Shown here piece after piece: positions 22,522-31,356 of a stretch of DNA of 64,000 bases. The notes below the pieces were generated by a model. That model searched no databases. It was not told where the DNA came from and saw only the letters and a program-made list of their open reading frames with translations. The translations under genes were made by a program, and so were the position numbers. Origin of the DNA: Terrabacter sp. Root85 (lineage in GTDB: Bacteria; Actinomycetota; Actinomycetes; Actinomycetales; Dermatophilaceae); the NCBI RefSeq assembly GCF_001429185.1, contig NZ_LMIW01000009.1, positions 248,001-312,000 of the forward strand, in the 5' to 3' direction. Position 1 is the first letter of the stretch. Every line of letters starts with the position of its first letter.

Positions 22522-25235
22522 CCGCTGGAGGGCGCACCCCCGAGCAGGTCGCCGCTGCGATGGCCGCCGCCGCGCGCCTGACGCCCTACGACACTGCCGG
22601 GACCTGGGCCGACGTGCTCTTCGCGACCGACGCCGACGGCGTGACGGCGCCCGCGCCGGCAGGTGCCCCCGACCGCGAGCTGCTCGCTGCCGTCGCCGCC
22701 GAGTACGCCGCCCTCGACGAGCACCTCGCGACGTTGCCGGAACGCACCCGCCGGACGTGGCTCGAGGACCTGCTCGGCATCGGCCGGCTCCCCGCGCTGC
22801 CCGACCGCGTCATCGCGCACGCGACCGTCGACCCCAAGGCGGCGCCTGCGGTGCTGCCCCCGGGCACGCCGCTGCGCGGCGGCAAGGACGCCTTCGGCAA
22901 CGAGCGCCGCTACGTCACCCTCGACGCCCTGACGGCGCACGGCGCGGCCCTCACCGGGGTGCGGTCCTTCGCGCCCGGCGACCCCGTGCGCGCGCACGGG
23001 GGCGCGGCGGCGGCCCCGGACTTCCCGCTGCGACCCTCGGCCGGACCGGAGGCCACGCACTCCCTGCGGATCCACTCGCCGGCGCTGTCCTTCGAGGGCG
23101 GTGACCTGACCGCCGAGGTGGCCTTCACGGGAGCGGCCGGCGCCGAGGGCCTGTCTGCGCTCGTGTGGCGCTGGTCGCGGGCCGACGGCACGACGAGCGG
23201 GACGACGGGCGGCACCGTGTCCGGGTCAACCGTCACGGTCACGCTGACCGGTGACTGCGGTGCGCCCGACGGCGAGACCCCGTGGATCGAAGGCGTCGTC
23301 ACGTCGGGGGCGGCAGTGCCCGTGGGCTTCTCGTTCACCGGCGTCACGGTCCGCGTGACGGACCGGACGGCATACGTCCCCGAGGCGGCCTTCTACAACG
23401 ACGGCGCGGTCGACGTCACCAAGGAGTTCCAGCCGTTCGGGGCCGTCGCGAAGCGCGGCGACGCGTTCTACGTGCGCTCGGACGAGGCGTTCGGCAAGGC
23501 GCTCGCGACCGTCGAGGTCGCGGTGCAGGTCATGCAGGAGGGCGGGGCGCCGCTCTCGTCGTCGGCGGGTGGCACGGGCATCCCCGTGTGGCTCGCGGAG
23601 AACCTCAAGACCCAGCTGATCAGCATCAAGAACGCGCTCGGGTCGCAGTACGCCTCGGTCGAGACGCAGTGGACGTCGATCTACGGCTCCGTCTCGACGG
23701 CGACGACCCCGTCGGTCGTGTGGCAGCGCCGCGAGGACGGCGCGTGGAAGCCGGTCGGCTCCGCGTCGTCGAGCTTCGGCACGCTGTCGGCGACGGTGAG
23801 CGGGTCGGCCGTGGCGTCCGAGACCTTCGCGGTCGCCGGCCAGCCCGGGAACTACCTCCGGGCCTTCCTCGCGCAGGGCGACTTCGGCTGGACCGACTAC
23901 CAGGCCAAGGTCGCCGACTTCGCGACCCGGGCCGTGGCGGGCACGGGTCCGAAGCCCACGATGCCGCCCGTGCCGGTGCCGCCGATCGCGTCGGCCGTGA
24001 CGGTGCGCTACACGACGACTCCCGTCGAGGCCACGCTCGTCGAGTCGAGCAGCGGCTGGCGGCGTCAGGGCCGCGTCGGCGGGGCAGCCGGTCGCTTCAC
24101 GCCGTTCCGGCTCGTCGTGTCCGACCTCGGCGCGACGGCCATGGTCGCCATCGGGCTCGAGCTGCCCGACGCCGCCCTCGGGTCGAGCGTCTCGCTCTAC
24201 CTCGACGTCGACTCCGCCTCGCCGTGCGGCAGCTCCGACACGGTCGTGGCCTCCTGGCAGTTCTGGGACGGCACGACGTGGGCGCCGCTCGCGGTCGCCG
24301 ACGGCTCGCACGAGCTCCGCGAGGCGGGTCTGCTCCGCTTCGTCGCCCCGCGCACGTGGGCCGTCGGCTGCGACGACCTGTCGGCCGACACCGGTCGCTG
24401 GGTGCGGATCGAGACCGACCAGCCGGAACGTCTGGGCGTGCTGCTCGCCGTGGTCGTCGACGCCGTCGTGGCCGAGTTCGTCTCCCGGGCGGCCGATCCC
24501 GGCCTCGACCCCAGCTCGGCGGAAGCCCTCCCGGTGGGCGCGATCAAGGGCACGCTCGCGCCGGTCCCCGGCGTCAAGAAGGTCACCAACCTCGCGTCCG
24601 TGCGCGGCCGTGCGCCCGAGACGGACGCCGACTACCTCGCGCGTGCCTCGGCGCGGGTGCGCCACCGCGACCGGGCCCTGACCCCGTGGGACCTCGAGCA
24701 GCACGTCGCGCTCGCGCTCCCCGAGGTGGCCGCCGTGCTGTGCCTGCCGCACACCGGCAGCGACGGGCTGCGCGCGCCCGGCCACGTCGGCCTCGTCGTC
24801 GTGCCGGACCGTCCGCTCGACGTCGCGCCCCGGCCGTCCGTGAGCCTCGCGGGCCGGGTCGTGGGCCTCGTGCAGCCCCGCGCGCCGATCGGCGCCGTGC
24901 TCCACGTGCTCTGCCCTGACTACCGTCCCGTCACCGTCGTCGCGTCGATCCGGCTGCGCGCGGGCGTGGCGGCGCTCACGGGCACCCAGGCGATCACCGC
25001 GGCCCTCGAGCGGGTGCTGCACCCGACGGGAACCGTGCCCGTCCGCTGGGGCCGCGACCTCTACGCCTCTACCCTCATCGCCGTCCTCGAACGGCAGCCC
25101 GACGTCGACGTCGTCCTCGACTTCGCCCTGCACGACGGCTCGGGCGGACCTGTCGAGGTCGTCACCGTCGACCCGTGCCGCGGGCTCTACTGCTCGTCCG
25201 GCGACCACCACCTCTCGTGCGAGGAGCAGCTGTGA
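22518..25235 (+). CDS. Baseplate J-like wedge protein, large (Pvc11-like)
   Basis: 905 aa, matching the putative baseplate assembly family. The N-terminal DPKAAPAVLPPGTPLRGGKDAFGNERRYVTLDAL is the usual start of the family. A long Thr/Ser-rich central part holds several beta domains. The baseplate J core is at about 674-870: AIKGTLAPVPGVKKVTNLASVRGRAPETDADYLARASARVRHRDRALTPWDLEQHVALALPEVAAVLCLPH. It forms part of the wedge ring around the spike. Ends overlapping the next GTG. Confidence 0.93.
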   Translation: MTAGGRTPEQVAAAMAAAARLTPYDTAGTWADVLFATDADGVTAPAPAGAPDRELLAAVAAEYAALDEHLATLPERTRRTWLEDLLGIGRLPALPDRVIAHATVDPKAAPAVLPPGTPLRGGKDAFGNERRYVTLDALTAHGAALTGVRSFAPGDPVRAHGGAAAAPDFPLRPSAGPEATHSLRIHSPALSFEGGDLTAEVAFTGAAGAEGLSALVWRWSRADGTTSGTTGGTVSGSTVTVTLTGDCGAPDGETPWIEGVVTSGAAVPVGFSFTGVTVRVTDRTAYVPEAAFYNDGAVDVTKEFQPFGAVAKRGDAFYVRSDEAFGKALATVEVAVQVMQEGGAPLSSSAGGTGIPVWLAENLKTQLISIKNALGSQYASVETQWTSIYGSVSTATTPSVVWQRREDGAWKPVGSASSSFGTLSATVSGSAVASETFAVAGQPGNYLRAFLAQGDFGWTDYQAKVADFATRAVAGTGPKPTMPPVPVPPIASAVTVRYTTTPVEATLVESSSGWRRQGRVGGAAGRFTPFRLVVSDLGATAMVAIGLELPDAALGSSVSLYLDVDSASPCGSSDTVVASWQFWDGTTWAPLAVADGSHELREAGLLRFVAPRTWAVGCDDLSADTGRWVRIETDQPERLGVLLAVVVDAVVAEFVSRAADPGLDPSSAEALPVGAIKGTLAPVPGVKKVTNLASVRGRAPETDADYLARASARVRHRDRALTPWDLEQHVALALPEVAAVLCLPHTGSDGLRAPGHVGLVVVPDRPLDVAPRPSVSLAGRVVGLVQPRAPIGAVLHVLCPDYRPVTVVASIRLRAGVAALTGTQAITAALERVLHPTGTVPVRWGRDLYASTLIAVLERQPDVDVVLDFALHDGSGGPVEVVTVDPCRGLYCSSGDHHLSCEEQL

Positions 25236-26986
25236 GTCCCAGAGCGGGCACCGGGCCGTCCACCCGGCAGACCACGCCGATCACGCGCTTCGTGCCCGTC
25301 GCTCCCGACGCGGACTGGGAGACCGTGCGGGCCCGGATGGTCGACCACCTCACCGCGACGGCGACGCCCGAGTGGACCGACCACAACGCGGCCGACCCCG
25401 GCATCACCCTGCTCGAGGTCCTCGCCTACGGGCTCGCCGACCTGCACTACCGGACCGCCGCGCACCGCCTCGACGACTGGCCGCTCGAGGTGCGCGCCTG
25501 GGACGCCGACGCCGGGCGGCACTGGGACGCAACGCTCCCCGCCGGACGATGGGACCCCGAGGCCGACCCCTCCGACCCGGCGCTCGCCGCCACCGACCTC
25601 GCGCCGCTGTCGGCCCTGGCCGACGTCCTCGCCGCACCGGCGACCTCCGCGACGGTGCTCGAACCTCTCGTCCGTGCGTGCCGGTCGCGAGCCGACGCGG
25701 TCGCCCTGCTGTCGGCCGAGCCGTGGGCGAGCGCCGTCCGGGCCGCCGACCGTCCGGCGATGGTGGCGCTGATGCGCGCCCGGCTCGTGCGCCAGGTCGC
25801 GCAGGAGCAGGCCGGCGTCGTCGCGTCCGCCGTGACGGCCGCGCAGGCCGCCGCGGTCGCTGCCGCCCCGCGGCGCGCCGACCCCGACGCGCCAGTCGAC
25901 GTCCCGGCCATCGATGCCGCGGCGTCCGCTGAGCTCGCCTGGTCCCTGCCGCTGTGGGACGAGGAGGTCGTCGCCCTCGTGCGCCGTGAGCGGCGGAGAC
26001 GGTCGCGCGAGGTCCTCACCGACGGCCTCGACCTCGTCCGCGCGACGACGGCCGACACCCTCGCGGCGACGCGCTCCGCCCTCACCCTCGCGGGACTCGA
26101 CGCTGACGAGGTGACGTATGCCGTCGCGGCCGCCCCGCAGGCGGCGAGCCTGCTCCCCGAGGACCTCGAGGACGAGCAGGGCCGCTCGCTCGTCTGGCCA
26201 CCGCACCCGGTGCAGGCCCTGACGTGCGAGCCGGTGACCGCCGACGACTACGCCCGCCGGGCGCGGGCCCACCCGGACGTCGTGCGTGCCTGGACGGTCA
26301 AGGGCCGTTTGCCCGGCATCGCGTGGAACGGGCTGCCCACCGGCGCCATCGCGTCCGTCGCCGTCGACGAGCACGCCGCCGCGCTGACGCTCGTCGTCGA
26401 GAGCCGCACCGAGCCCACCACGCCCGCGCGCCGTGACGCCTTGCTGCGCGACGTCCTCACGACGGCCATCGGACCCGAGGCGGGCGCACCCTTCCCCGAC
26501 TGGCGCGACGACGTCGACGACCTCGAGCCGCGACGCGTCGTGTGCGACGAGGTGGGCGCGAGCCTCCTCGACCGGGCACCCGTCCTCGTCCAGGCGACGC
26601 TCGTCACCGAGGTCGGCGCCAACCGCGAGGCCGTCGTCGACGACGCCCGGGCCCGGATCGCCGCCTTCTTCGAGAGAGGTCGGCCGGAGACGTTCGCCCC
26701 CACCCCGGCGCCGGTCGTCGACGGCCCTTGGCCCCGCCACGACCAGGCCACCCTCGGCTGGGTGCCCGGCGAGCCGGTCCGCTTCACCGAGGTCGTCGAG
26801 GCGATCGTCGGCAACCCGCTCGTCCGCGGCGTCGAGGACCTCGCCATGAAGGTCGACGGAGAGCCCGACTTCCTCGCGGCGAGCCACGGCTACCTGCCGA
26901 TCCCGCGCAACGCGGTGCCCCGGCTCGCCGACGCCCGCTGCATCCGGGTGCGCTTCTCGCTGACGAGCCGGTGCGGCGATGCGTAG
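25232..26986 (+). CDS. Second baseplate wedge protein (Pvc12/gp6-like)
   Basis: 584 aa from a GTG overlapping the previous stop. The signature TPEWTDHNAADPGITLLEVLAYGLADLHYRTAAH near the N-terminus is the hallmark of the Pvc12-type protein. Later segments (EPVTADDYARRARAHPDVVRAWTVKG; VVCDEVGASLLDRAPVLVQATLVTEVG) fit the J-type fold. An Ala-rich helical insert (about 130-300) is unusual in length. Pairs with the 905-aa protein in wedge formation. Overlaps the next gene by eight bases. Confidence 0.9.
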   Translation: MSPRAGTGPSTRQTTPITRFVPVAPDADWETVRARMVDHLTATATPEWTDHNAADPGITLLEVLAYGLADLHYRTAAHRLDDWPLEVRAWDADAGRHWDATLPAGRWDPEADPSDPALAATDLAPLSALADVLAAPATSATVLEPLVRACRSRADAVALLSAEPWASAVRAADRPAMVALMRARLVRQVAQEQAGVVASAVTAAQAAAVAAAPRRADPDAPVDVPAIDAAASAELAWSLPLWDEEVVALVRRERRRRSREVLTDGLDLVRATTADTLAATRSALTLAGLDADEVTYAVAAAPQAASLLPEDLEDEQGRSLVWPPHPVQALTCEPVTADDYARRARAHPDVVRAWTVKGRLPGIAWNGLPTGAIASVAVDEHAAALTLVVESRTEPTTPARRDALLRDVLTTAIGPEAGAPFPDWRDDVDDLEPRRVVCDEVGASLLDRAPVLVQATLVTEVGANREAVVDDARARIAAFFERGRPETFAPTPAPVVDGPWPRHDQATLGWVPGEPVRFTEVVEAIVGNPLVRGVEDLAMKVDGEPDFLAASHGYLPIPRNAVPRLADARCIRVRFSLTSRCGDA

Positions 26987-27905
26987 CCCGTGGCCGGCGG
27001 GCCCCAGCACCGCCCCCGCGCGCGGGCCCGACCACACCCGCCTCGCGTCGCAGCTGCCCGCCGTCTACCAGGAGGACGAGGCCTCGTTCGCCCAGGTCGA
27101 CGCCTACCTCGGCCTCGCCGACGAGCTGAGCCACGCGGTCGTCGAGCACCTCGAGGACCTGCTCACGGCCCTCGGGCCCGACGCGACGCTGCGCTGGCCC
27201 GCCGACCTGCCCCTCGACGCGGGGGCCGCGGCCCTCGTCGCGCACCACCTCCAGACCTACGACGAGGTCGCGCGGTGGGCGAGCGTCACCTTCCCGACGA
27301 GCTGGCCGGGCACGGAGCGTGGCCTCCAGCAGCGCCGCGAGCTCCTCGCCCGCTGCACCCGGCTGTGGCGCCGCCGCGGCACGCCGCGTGGCTTCCTCAG
27401 CTGGTTCTGCCTGTGGTTCGACCTGCCCGCGGCCGGCCGGCCCTACCTGCTCGAGCACTTCAAGGCCCCGGGCGCCGGCCTCACCGCCGAGCCCTACACC
27501 GCGACCCTCTTCGTGCCGACGATCGTGCCCGTGCCGAGCACCGGTGACCCGTCGACGGCGAAGGGCTTCGTCGACTGGGAGCGGCGCGAGGAGGCGGTCG
27601 ACTTCGTGCGGCGCTACGCCCCCGCGCACGTCGACCTGCGTGTCTGCTTCACCGACCCTGCGGTCTTCACCGACCTCGCGGTGCTCGCGTCCCCGCCGAC
27701 GCTCCCGGCCACGCCCACGGCGGACGAGGTGACGGCATACGCCATCGCCGTCCAGCAGCAGCAGGCCGACCTCAACGCGCTCCTGTGCTCCGTCGTGTCG
27801 GTCGTGAGCCACGCGAGCGGCATCCACCTCTACGCGTGCATCGACGCCGGCCGAGGCATCGACCGCCTCGGCGTCGGCCTCCTGCCGACCGATTCGACGA
27901 CGTGA
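26979..27905 (+). CDS. Tail protein I-like baseplate protein
   Basis: 308 aa. LASQLPAVYQEDEASFAQVDAYLGLADELSHAVVEHLEDLLT is the usual start of phage tail protein I-type proteins of CIS loci, and ELLARCTRLWRRRGTPRGFLSWFCLWFDLP is their conserved centre. In P2 and related tails, gpI connects wedge and fibre. Located directly after the two wedge genes and 21 bases before the 740-aa candidate fibre gene, consistent with a fibre-attachment role. Confidence 0.88.
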   Translation: MRSPWPAGPSTAPARGPDHTRLASQLPAVYQEDEASFAQVDAYLGLADELSHAVVEHLEDLLTALGPDATLRWPADLPLDAGAAALVAHHLQTYDEVARWASVTFPTSWPGTERGLQQRRELLARCTRLWRRRGTPRGFLSWFCLWFDLPAAGRPYLLEHFKAPGAGLTAEPYTATLFVPTIVPVPSTGDPSTAKGFVDWERREEAVDFVRRYAPAHVDLRVCFTDPAVFTDLAVLASPPTLPATPTADEVTAYAIAVQQQQADLNALLCSVVSVVSHASGIHLYACIDAGRGIDRLGVGLLPTDSTT

Positions 27906-27925
27906 GTCCCGAAGGGAAACCAGCG

Positions 27926-30148
27926 ATGGCAGACAACCAGTACCCCGTCTTCGTGGACGGCCAGACCCTCACCGAGGCCGAGCTCAACGACCTCAGGGAC
28001 TTCCTCCACCAGCGCGACCGCCTCGTCGGGCGCCTGGTCGGCTTCGGCGTCAACGCCGGGCTCGGGGGCACGGTCTCGACGCCGACGACCTTGGCGGTCG
28101 GGCCCGGGCTCGCGATCGACCAGCGCGGTGAGCCGCTGCTCCTCGGGGTGGAGCAGACGCTGCCCCTGCCGCCCGTCGCCGAGTCGGTGACCTATGACTT
28201 CGTCGATGCCACGGCCGAAGGGTTCAGCGTCGTCCTCGAGTCCACCGACGCGATCGAGCCCACCCCGGACTGCGGCGAGTCGGGCTGCGCCGGGCACGCC
28301 GAGCTGCACACGCGTGGGGTCGCGCTGCGTGTCGTCGCCGGTCGGGTGACCGGCACGCGGATGGACTTCGCGGCCGAGCCGCTGCTCAGCGTCGAGCCGA
28401 TCCGGCTCGCGCTCGACTCGTCGCCGATCAACTCCTACCCGACCCTGCGCAACGCCATCGCCGCCCGGCTGACGAACGGCACCTCGCCCCTCGTCGACCC
28501 CACCCTCATCGCCAGGCTCCAGGCCACGTCGATCGCAAGCACGGACGCGGCAGGCATCCGGGGCTACAAGTGCGGCTGGCTCAACATGGTGCTCTTCGCG
28601 ACACTCGACCTGCTGCGGGTCCGCGCCCTGCTGGCCCTCACGTGGGACCGCGACACGACGCGACCGGGTGTCGTCCTCGGCTCGGTGCACCAGGTGGCGG
28701 GCGTGTGGGTCTTCGACTGCGCCTACCGGCACGCGTGGGAGCCGCCGCGGGGGTTCACCGAGGCCTTCCTCGGCGGGTCGTGCACCGACCCGGCGGGTGC
28801 CTTCCGCGACGAGGTCGAGGCGCTCCTCACCGGCTTCGCACCGCCCGACCCAGCGCCGGTCGGCGATCCCAAGCCGCCCATCGCCTGCCCCGTCGGCTCC
28901 ATCCGCGTCGGCGATCGGTGCGTCAAGATCGTCTTCCCGCCCAAGGAGATTCCCGACAAGTGGCGGCACAAGTGGGTCTTCGACCCGCGCGAGCCGGTCT
29001 GGAACCCGCCGATCAAGACGTGGGAGCGGCCCGACGTCGTCTACGAGCGGCAGCCCATCGACGTGCTCGGCGAGCAGGAGTTCCCGCTCACCGACTTCCT
29101 CGGCCACGACGCGAACGACGTCAGGACGGTGCTCGGCGGCTTCATCACGGGGCAGGGAGCCATCGCCGACGTCCGCGTCATGTCGGCCGGGGACGTCATG
29201 ACCCTCGACGGCTACGCGCCCGCCGGTGGCTTCGCGGCCTCGGACTCCGTCGTGCTCGGCACCGACGCGAACGGCGTCGTCGTCTCGACGGGCCGCGTCC
29301 CGACGGTGCAGAACGTCCGGACCGTGGGCTCGGCGCTGCCGGCGGCCGTGGGCGCCGCGACCGAGGCGATGGCGGCGGCGACCGAGCTGCGCGGCCTGTC
29401 GACCGGTTTCGAGACCCGCCTCGGCCAGCTCGACCAGTCGGTCGCCGGGCTCGGCGGCTCGATCTCGACGCTCCAGACCGACTTCACGTCGTTCCGCGGC
29501 AGCTTCGACGCGGTGACCATCACGAACCGCCTCGGCGACCTCGAGTCCGGCATCAAGCGGATCGACACGGTGCAGAACCAGATCGACGTCCTCGCCGGCA
29601 AGGTCGAGGTCATCTCGAAGTTCGGCGACGGCATCAAGCTCGACCCGAAGGTCGGTGGCGGCGGCGTCATCGCCATAGACCCGAACATCGGCACGCACGT
29701 CGGCGGCGGCGTCATCGGCGGCCCCGGCGGCGGGGGAGTGATCAGCGGTCCGGGCGTCGGTGGGATCGGTGGGATCGGTGGGATCGGTGGGATCGGCGGC
29801 GTCGTCGTCAAGCCGTCCGGGCAGGTCGACCGCGAGCTGGCCCAAGGGGTCGCCGACTTCGCGCGCACGACCGTGGACGCGCTGCGGTCGCTGCCCAACC
29901 CGCGCAACCGCAGCTTCAGCAGGTATGCCGCCGCGGCCGACCGCGCCCACGCCGCGCTCGCGCAGGCGGTGGCGCCACCGGACACGCCGGAGGAGGCGGT
30001 CGAGACGCTCGAACCCGCCGCCCTGACGGCGGCGACGCTCGAGGTCCTCGGCACGCTCCGGACCCTCGTCAAGGCCGCGGGCGTCCCGAAGGACGTCGGT
30101 CGGCAGCTCGACGCGCAGCTGCGTGACCTCGGGGGCCTGGTGCCGTGA
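27926..30148 (+). CDS. Candidate fibre/baseplate accessory protein with Gly-rich hinge
   Basis: 740 aa from ATG 27926. The N-terminus (YPVFVDGQTLTEAELNDLRDFLHQRDRLVGRLVGFGVNAGL) resembles a family common in CIS loci (L-T-x-x-x-L-N-x-L-R-x-Y/F-L-x-x-x-x-R-L). A middle region is Pro/Trp/Lys-rich (CPVGSIRVGDRCVKIVFPPKE). Residues about 470-570 form a heptad-like stretch, with repeated Gly-Ile-Gly-Gly (about 590-630) and a helical tail. Coiled coil plus flexible Gly hinge is fibre-like, but no receptor-binding domain is recognised. Alternatively a wedge or plug component. Confidence 0.7.
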   Translation: MADNQYPVFVDGQTLTEAELNDLRDFLHQRDRLVGRLVGFGVNAGLGGTVSTPTTLAVGPGLAIDQRGEPLLLGVEQTLPLPPVAESVTYDFVDATAEGFSVVLESTDAIEPTPDCGESGCAGHAELHTRGVALRVVAGRVTGTRMDFAAEPLLSVEPIRLALDSSPINSYPTLRNAIAARLTNGTSPLVDPTLIARLQATSIASTDAAGIRGYKCGWLNMVLFATLDLLRVRALLALTWDRDTTRPGVVLGSVHQVAGVWVFDCAYRHAWEPPRGFTEAFLGGSCTDPAGAFRDEVEALLTGFAPPDPAPVGDPKPPIACPVGSIRVGDRCVKIVFPPKEIPDKWRHKWVFDPREPVWNPPIKTWERPDVVYERQPIDVLGEQEFPLTDFLGHDANDVRTVLGGFITGQGAIADVRVMSAGDVMTLDGYAPAGGFAASDSVVLGTDANGVVVSTGRVPTVQNVRTVGSALPAAVGAATEAMAAATELRGLSTGFETRLGQLDQSVAGLGGSISTLQTDFTSFRGSFDAVTITNRLGDLESGIKRIDTVQNQIDVLAGKVEVISKFGDGIKLDPKVGGGGVIAIDPNIGTHVGGGVIGGPGGGGVISGPGVGGIGGIGGIGGIGGVVVKPSGQVDRELAQGVADFARTTVDALRSLPNPRNRSFSRYAAAADRAHAALAQAVAPPDTPEEAVETLEPAALTAATLEVLGTLRTLVKAAGVPKDVGRQLDAQLRDLGGLVP
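29759..29794 (+). repeat. In-frame GGTGGGATC tandem repeat, four perfect copies
   Basis: Four identical 9-bp units encode Gly-Gly-Ile repeats in the candidate fibre gene. Perfect identity suggests length variation by slippage, which would change the hinge length. Confidence 0.85.
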
Positions 30149-31356
30149 CCGACGTGGCCGTCGACGTGCTGCGCCTGCGCGGGCCGGGCGCGCCACGACT
30201 CGCGCGCGTCGCGGCCACGACGCTGCCTGCGGCCCTGGACCGGGCCCTGGCCGACGTCGGCGACGTCCGTCTCGAGCACGTGGCCGTGACGCTCGACCTG
30301 TCCGTCGACGACTACGATGACGAGACGCTCGCGGTGTTGTGGGCCGAGGCGATCCGCACGCAGCTGCTCGCCGACGGAGGCGGGCGTCGCGACGTCGTCG
30401 CGCGGGATGGCGATGCGGACACGTCCCGGGGGCCGGGCTCCTGGCCGTCGCCGGTCGACGTCGCCACCGCGGCGCGGCTCTGGACGGCAACGGCCGGTCC
30501 GCGTCCCGCAGCGCTTCCCTCCGCCGTGCTCGCCCTCGCCGACCCCCAGGTGGCGGCGTCGGCCCGCCCACGGCTCGGCGGCGCTGAGTGGAGAGCCCTG
30601 GTCGGCACGATCGAGAGAGCCCTTGCGCCGCAGGCACGTTCAGGCCCTGCAGCCGCGGCGGACACGACGCCGTCAGGGTCCCTGTCGGACCCGCCCCAGC
30701 CGCCTGACGCACCAGCGCCGGACGACGCGTCGACCGGCGGTGCACCGACGCCCGTGGCCGTGGCACCCGCGACGGCGCCGCGCCCCGTCCGTGACGCCGA
30801 GGTGCTGGCCCGGCTCGCGGCCGTCGCCCAGGTCGCGCCCGAGGGCGGTGCGCCTGTCGTGCTCGCCGACCTGACCCGGGCGGCCGGCCTCGTGCTGCTC
30901 TACCCGTGGCTCGCCGACCACTGCCGTCGTGCCGAGGCGCTGCATCCCCGGCTCGACCCGGTCGACGTGCGCGAGCTGGCGCTCGCCGCCGTCGTCGATC
31001 CCGACGACCCGACGCTCGCCGACGACCCGCTCGTCCGCCTCCTCGCCGGGCGGCCACCGGGCGTCGGCGTCGAGCCCCGAGCACGTATGCCGCTCAGCGG
31101 AGCCCGCGAGATCGCCGAGTCCGCGGACGGCGTGCTCGCCCGCTTCGCGGGGCTGCTGCCGGGCTTCGAGCGGTCGAGCGAGCCCTTCGTGCGGGCGTCC
31201 TGGATCGTGCGCGCCGGACTGCTCGACACCGACCGCGACCCGGTGCTGCTCACCGCCGCGACCCACCCGCTCGACGTGCTCCTGCCGCGCCTGCCCTTCC
31301 CGGTCGGCCTGCTCAAGCTGCCGTGGTCCCCGCCGGTCACCGTGAGGTTCCGGTGA
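30145..31356 (+). CDS. CIS tape measure-like protein (Pvc14 position)
   Basis: 403 aa, GTG-type start overlapping the previous stop. The middle is a Pro/Ala-rich low-complexity region (about 155-215). The segment GLVLLYPWLADHCRRAEALHPRLDPVDVRELALAAVVDPDDPTLADDPLVRLLAG fits the conserved part of the contractile injection system tape measure family (LLxPaLxxLFxxLG ... ExxLxxLLCG). It should set tube length. Shorter than many tape measures, and the low-complexity part could be the ruler. Assignment rests on one motif plus gene order. Confidence 0.7.
   Translation: MTDVAVDVLRLRGPGAPRLARVAATTLPAALDRALADVGDVRLEHVAVTLDLSVDDYDDETLAVLWAEAIRTQLLADGGGRRDVVARDGDADTSRGPGSWPSPVDVATAARLWTATAGPRPAALPSAVLALADPQVAASARPRLGGAEWRALVGTIERALAPQARSGPAAAADTTPSGSLSDPPQPPDAPAPDDASTGGAPTPVAVAPATAPRPVRDAEVLARLAAVAQVAPEGGAPVVLADLTRAAGLVLLYPWLADHCRRAEALHPRLDPVDVRELALAAVVDPDDPTLADDPLVRLLAGRPPGVGVEPRARMPLSGAREIAESADGVLARFAGLLPGFERSSEPFVRASWIVRAGLLDTDRDPVLLTAATHPLDVLLPRLPFPVGLLKLPWSPPVTVRFR

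Noticed and set aside
29759-29794. CRISPR-like repeat
   Set aside because: Units are contiguous 9-mers without spacers and are in frame inside a gene.
27830-31084. 1084-codon open frame antisense to the fibre and tape-measure genes
   Set aside because: Composition is typical of a GC-driven antisense frame, with no domain and no ribosome site; the plus strand holds coupled genes.
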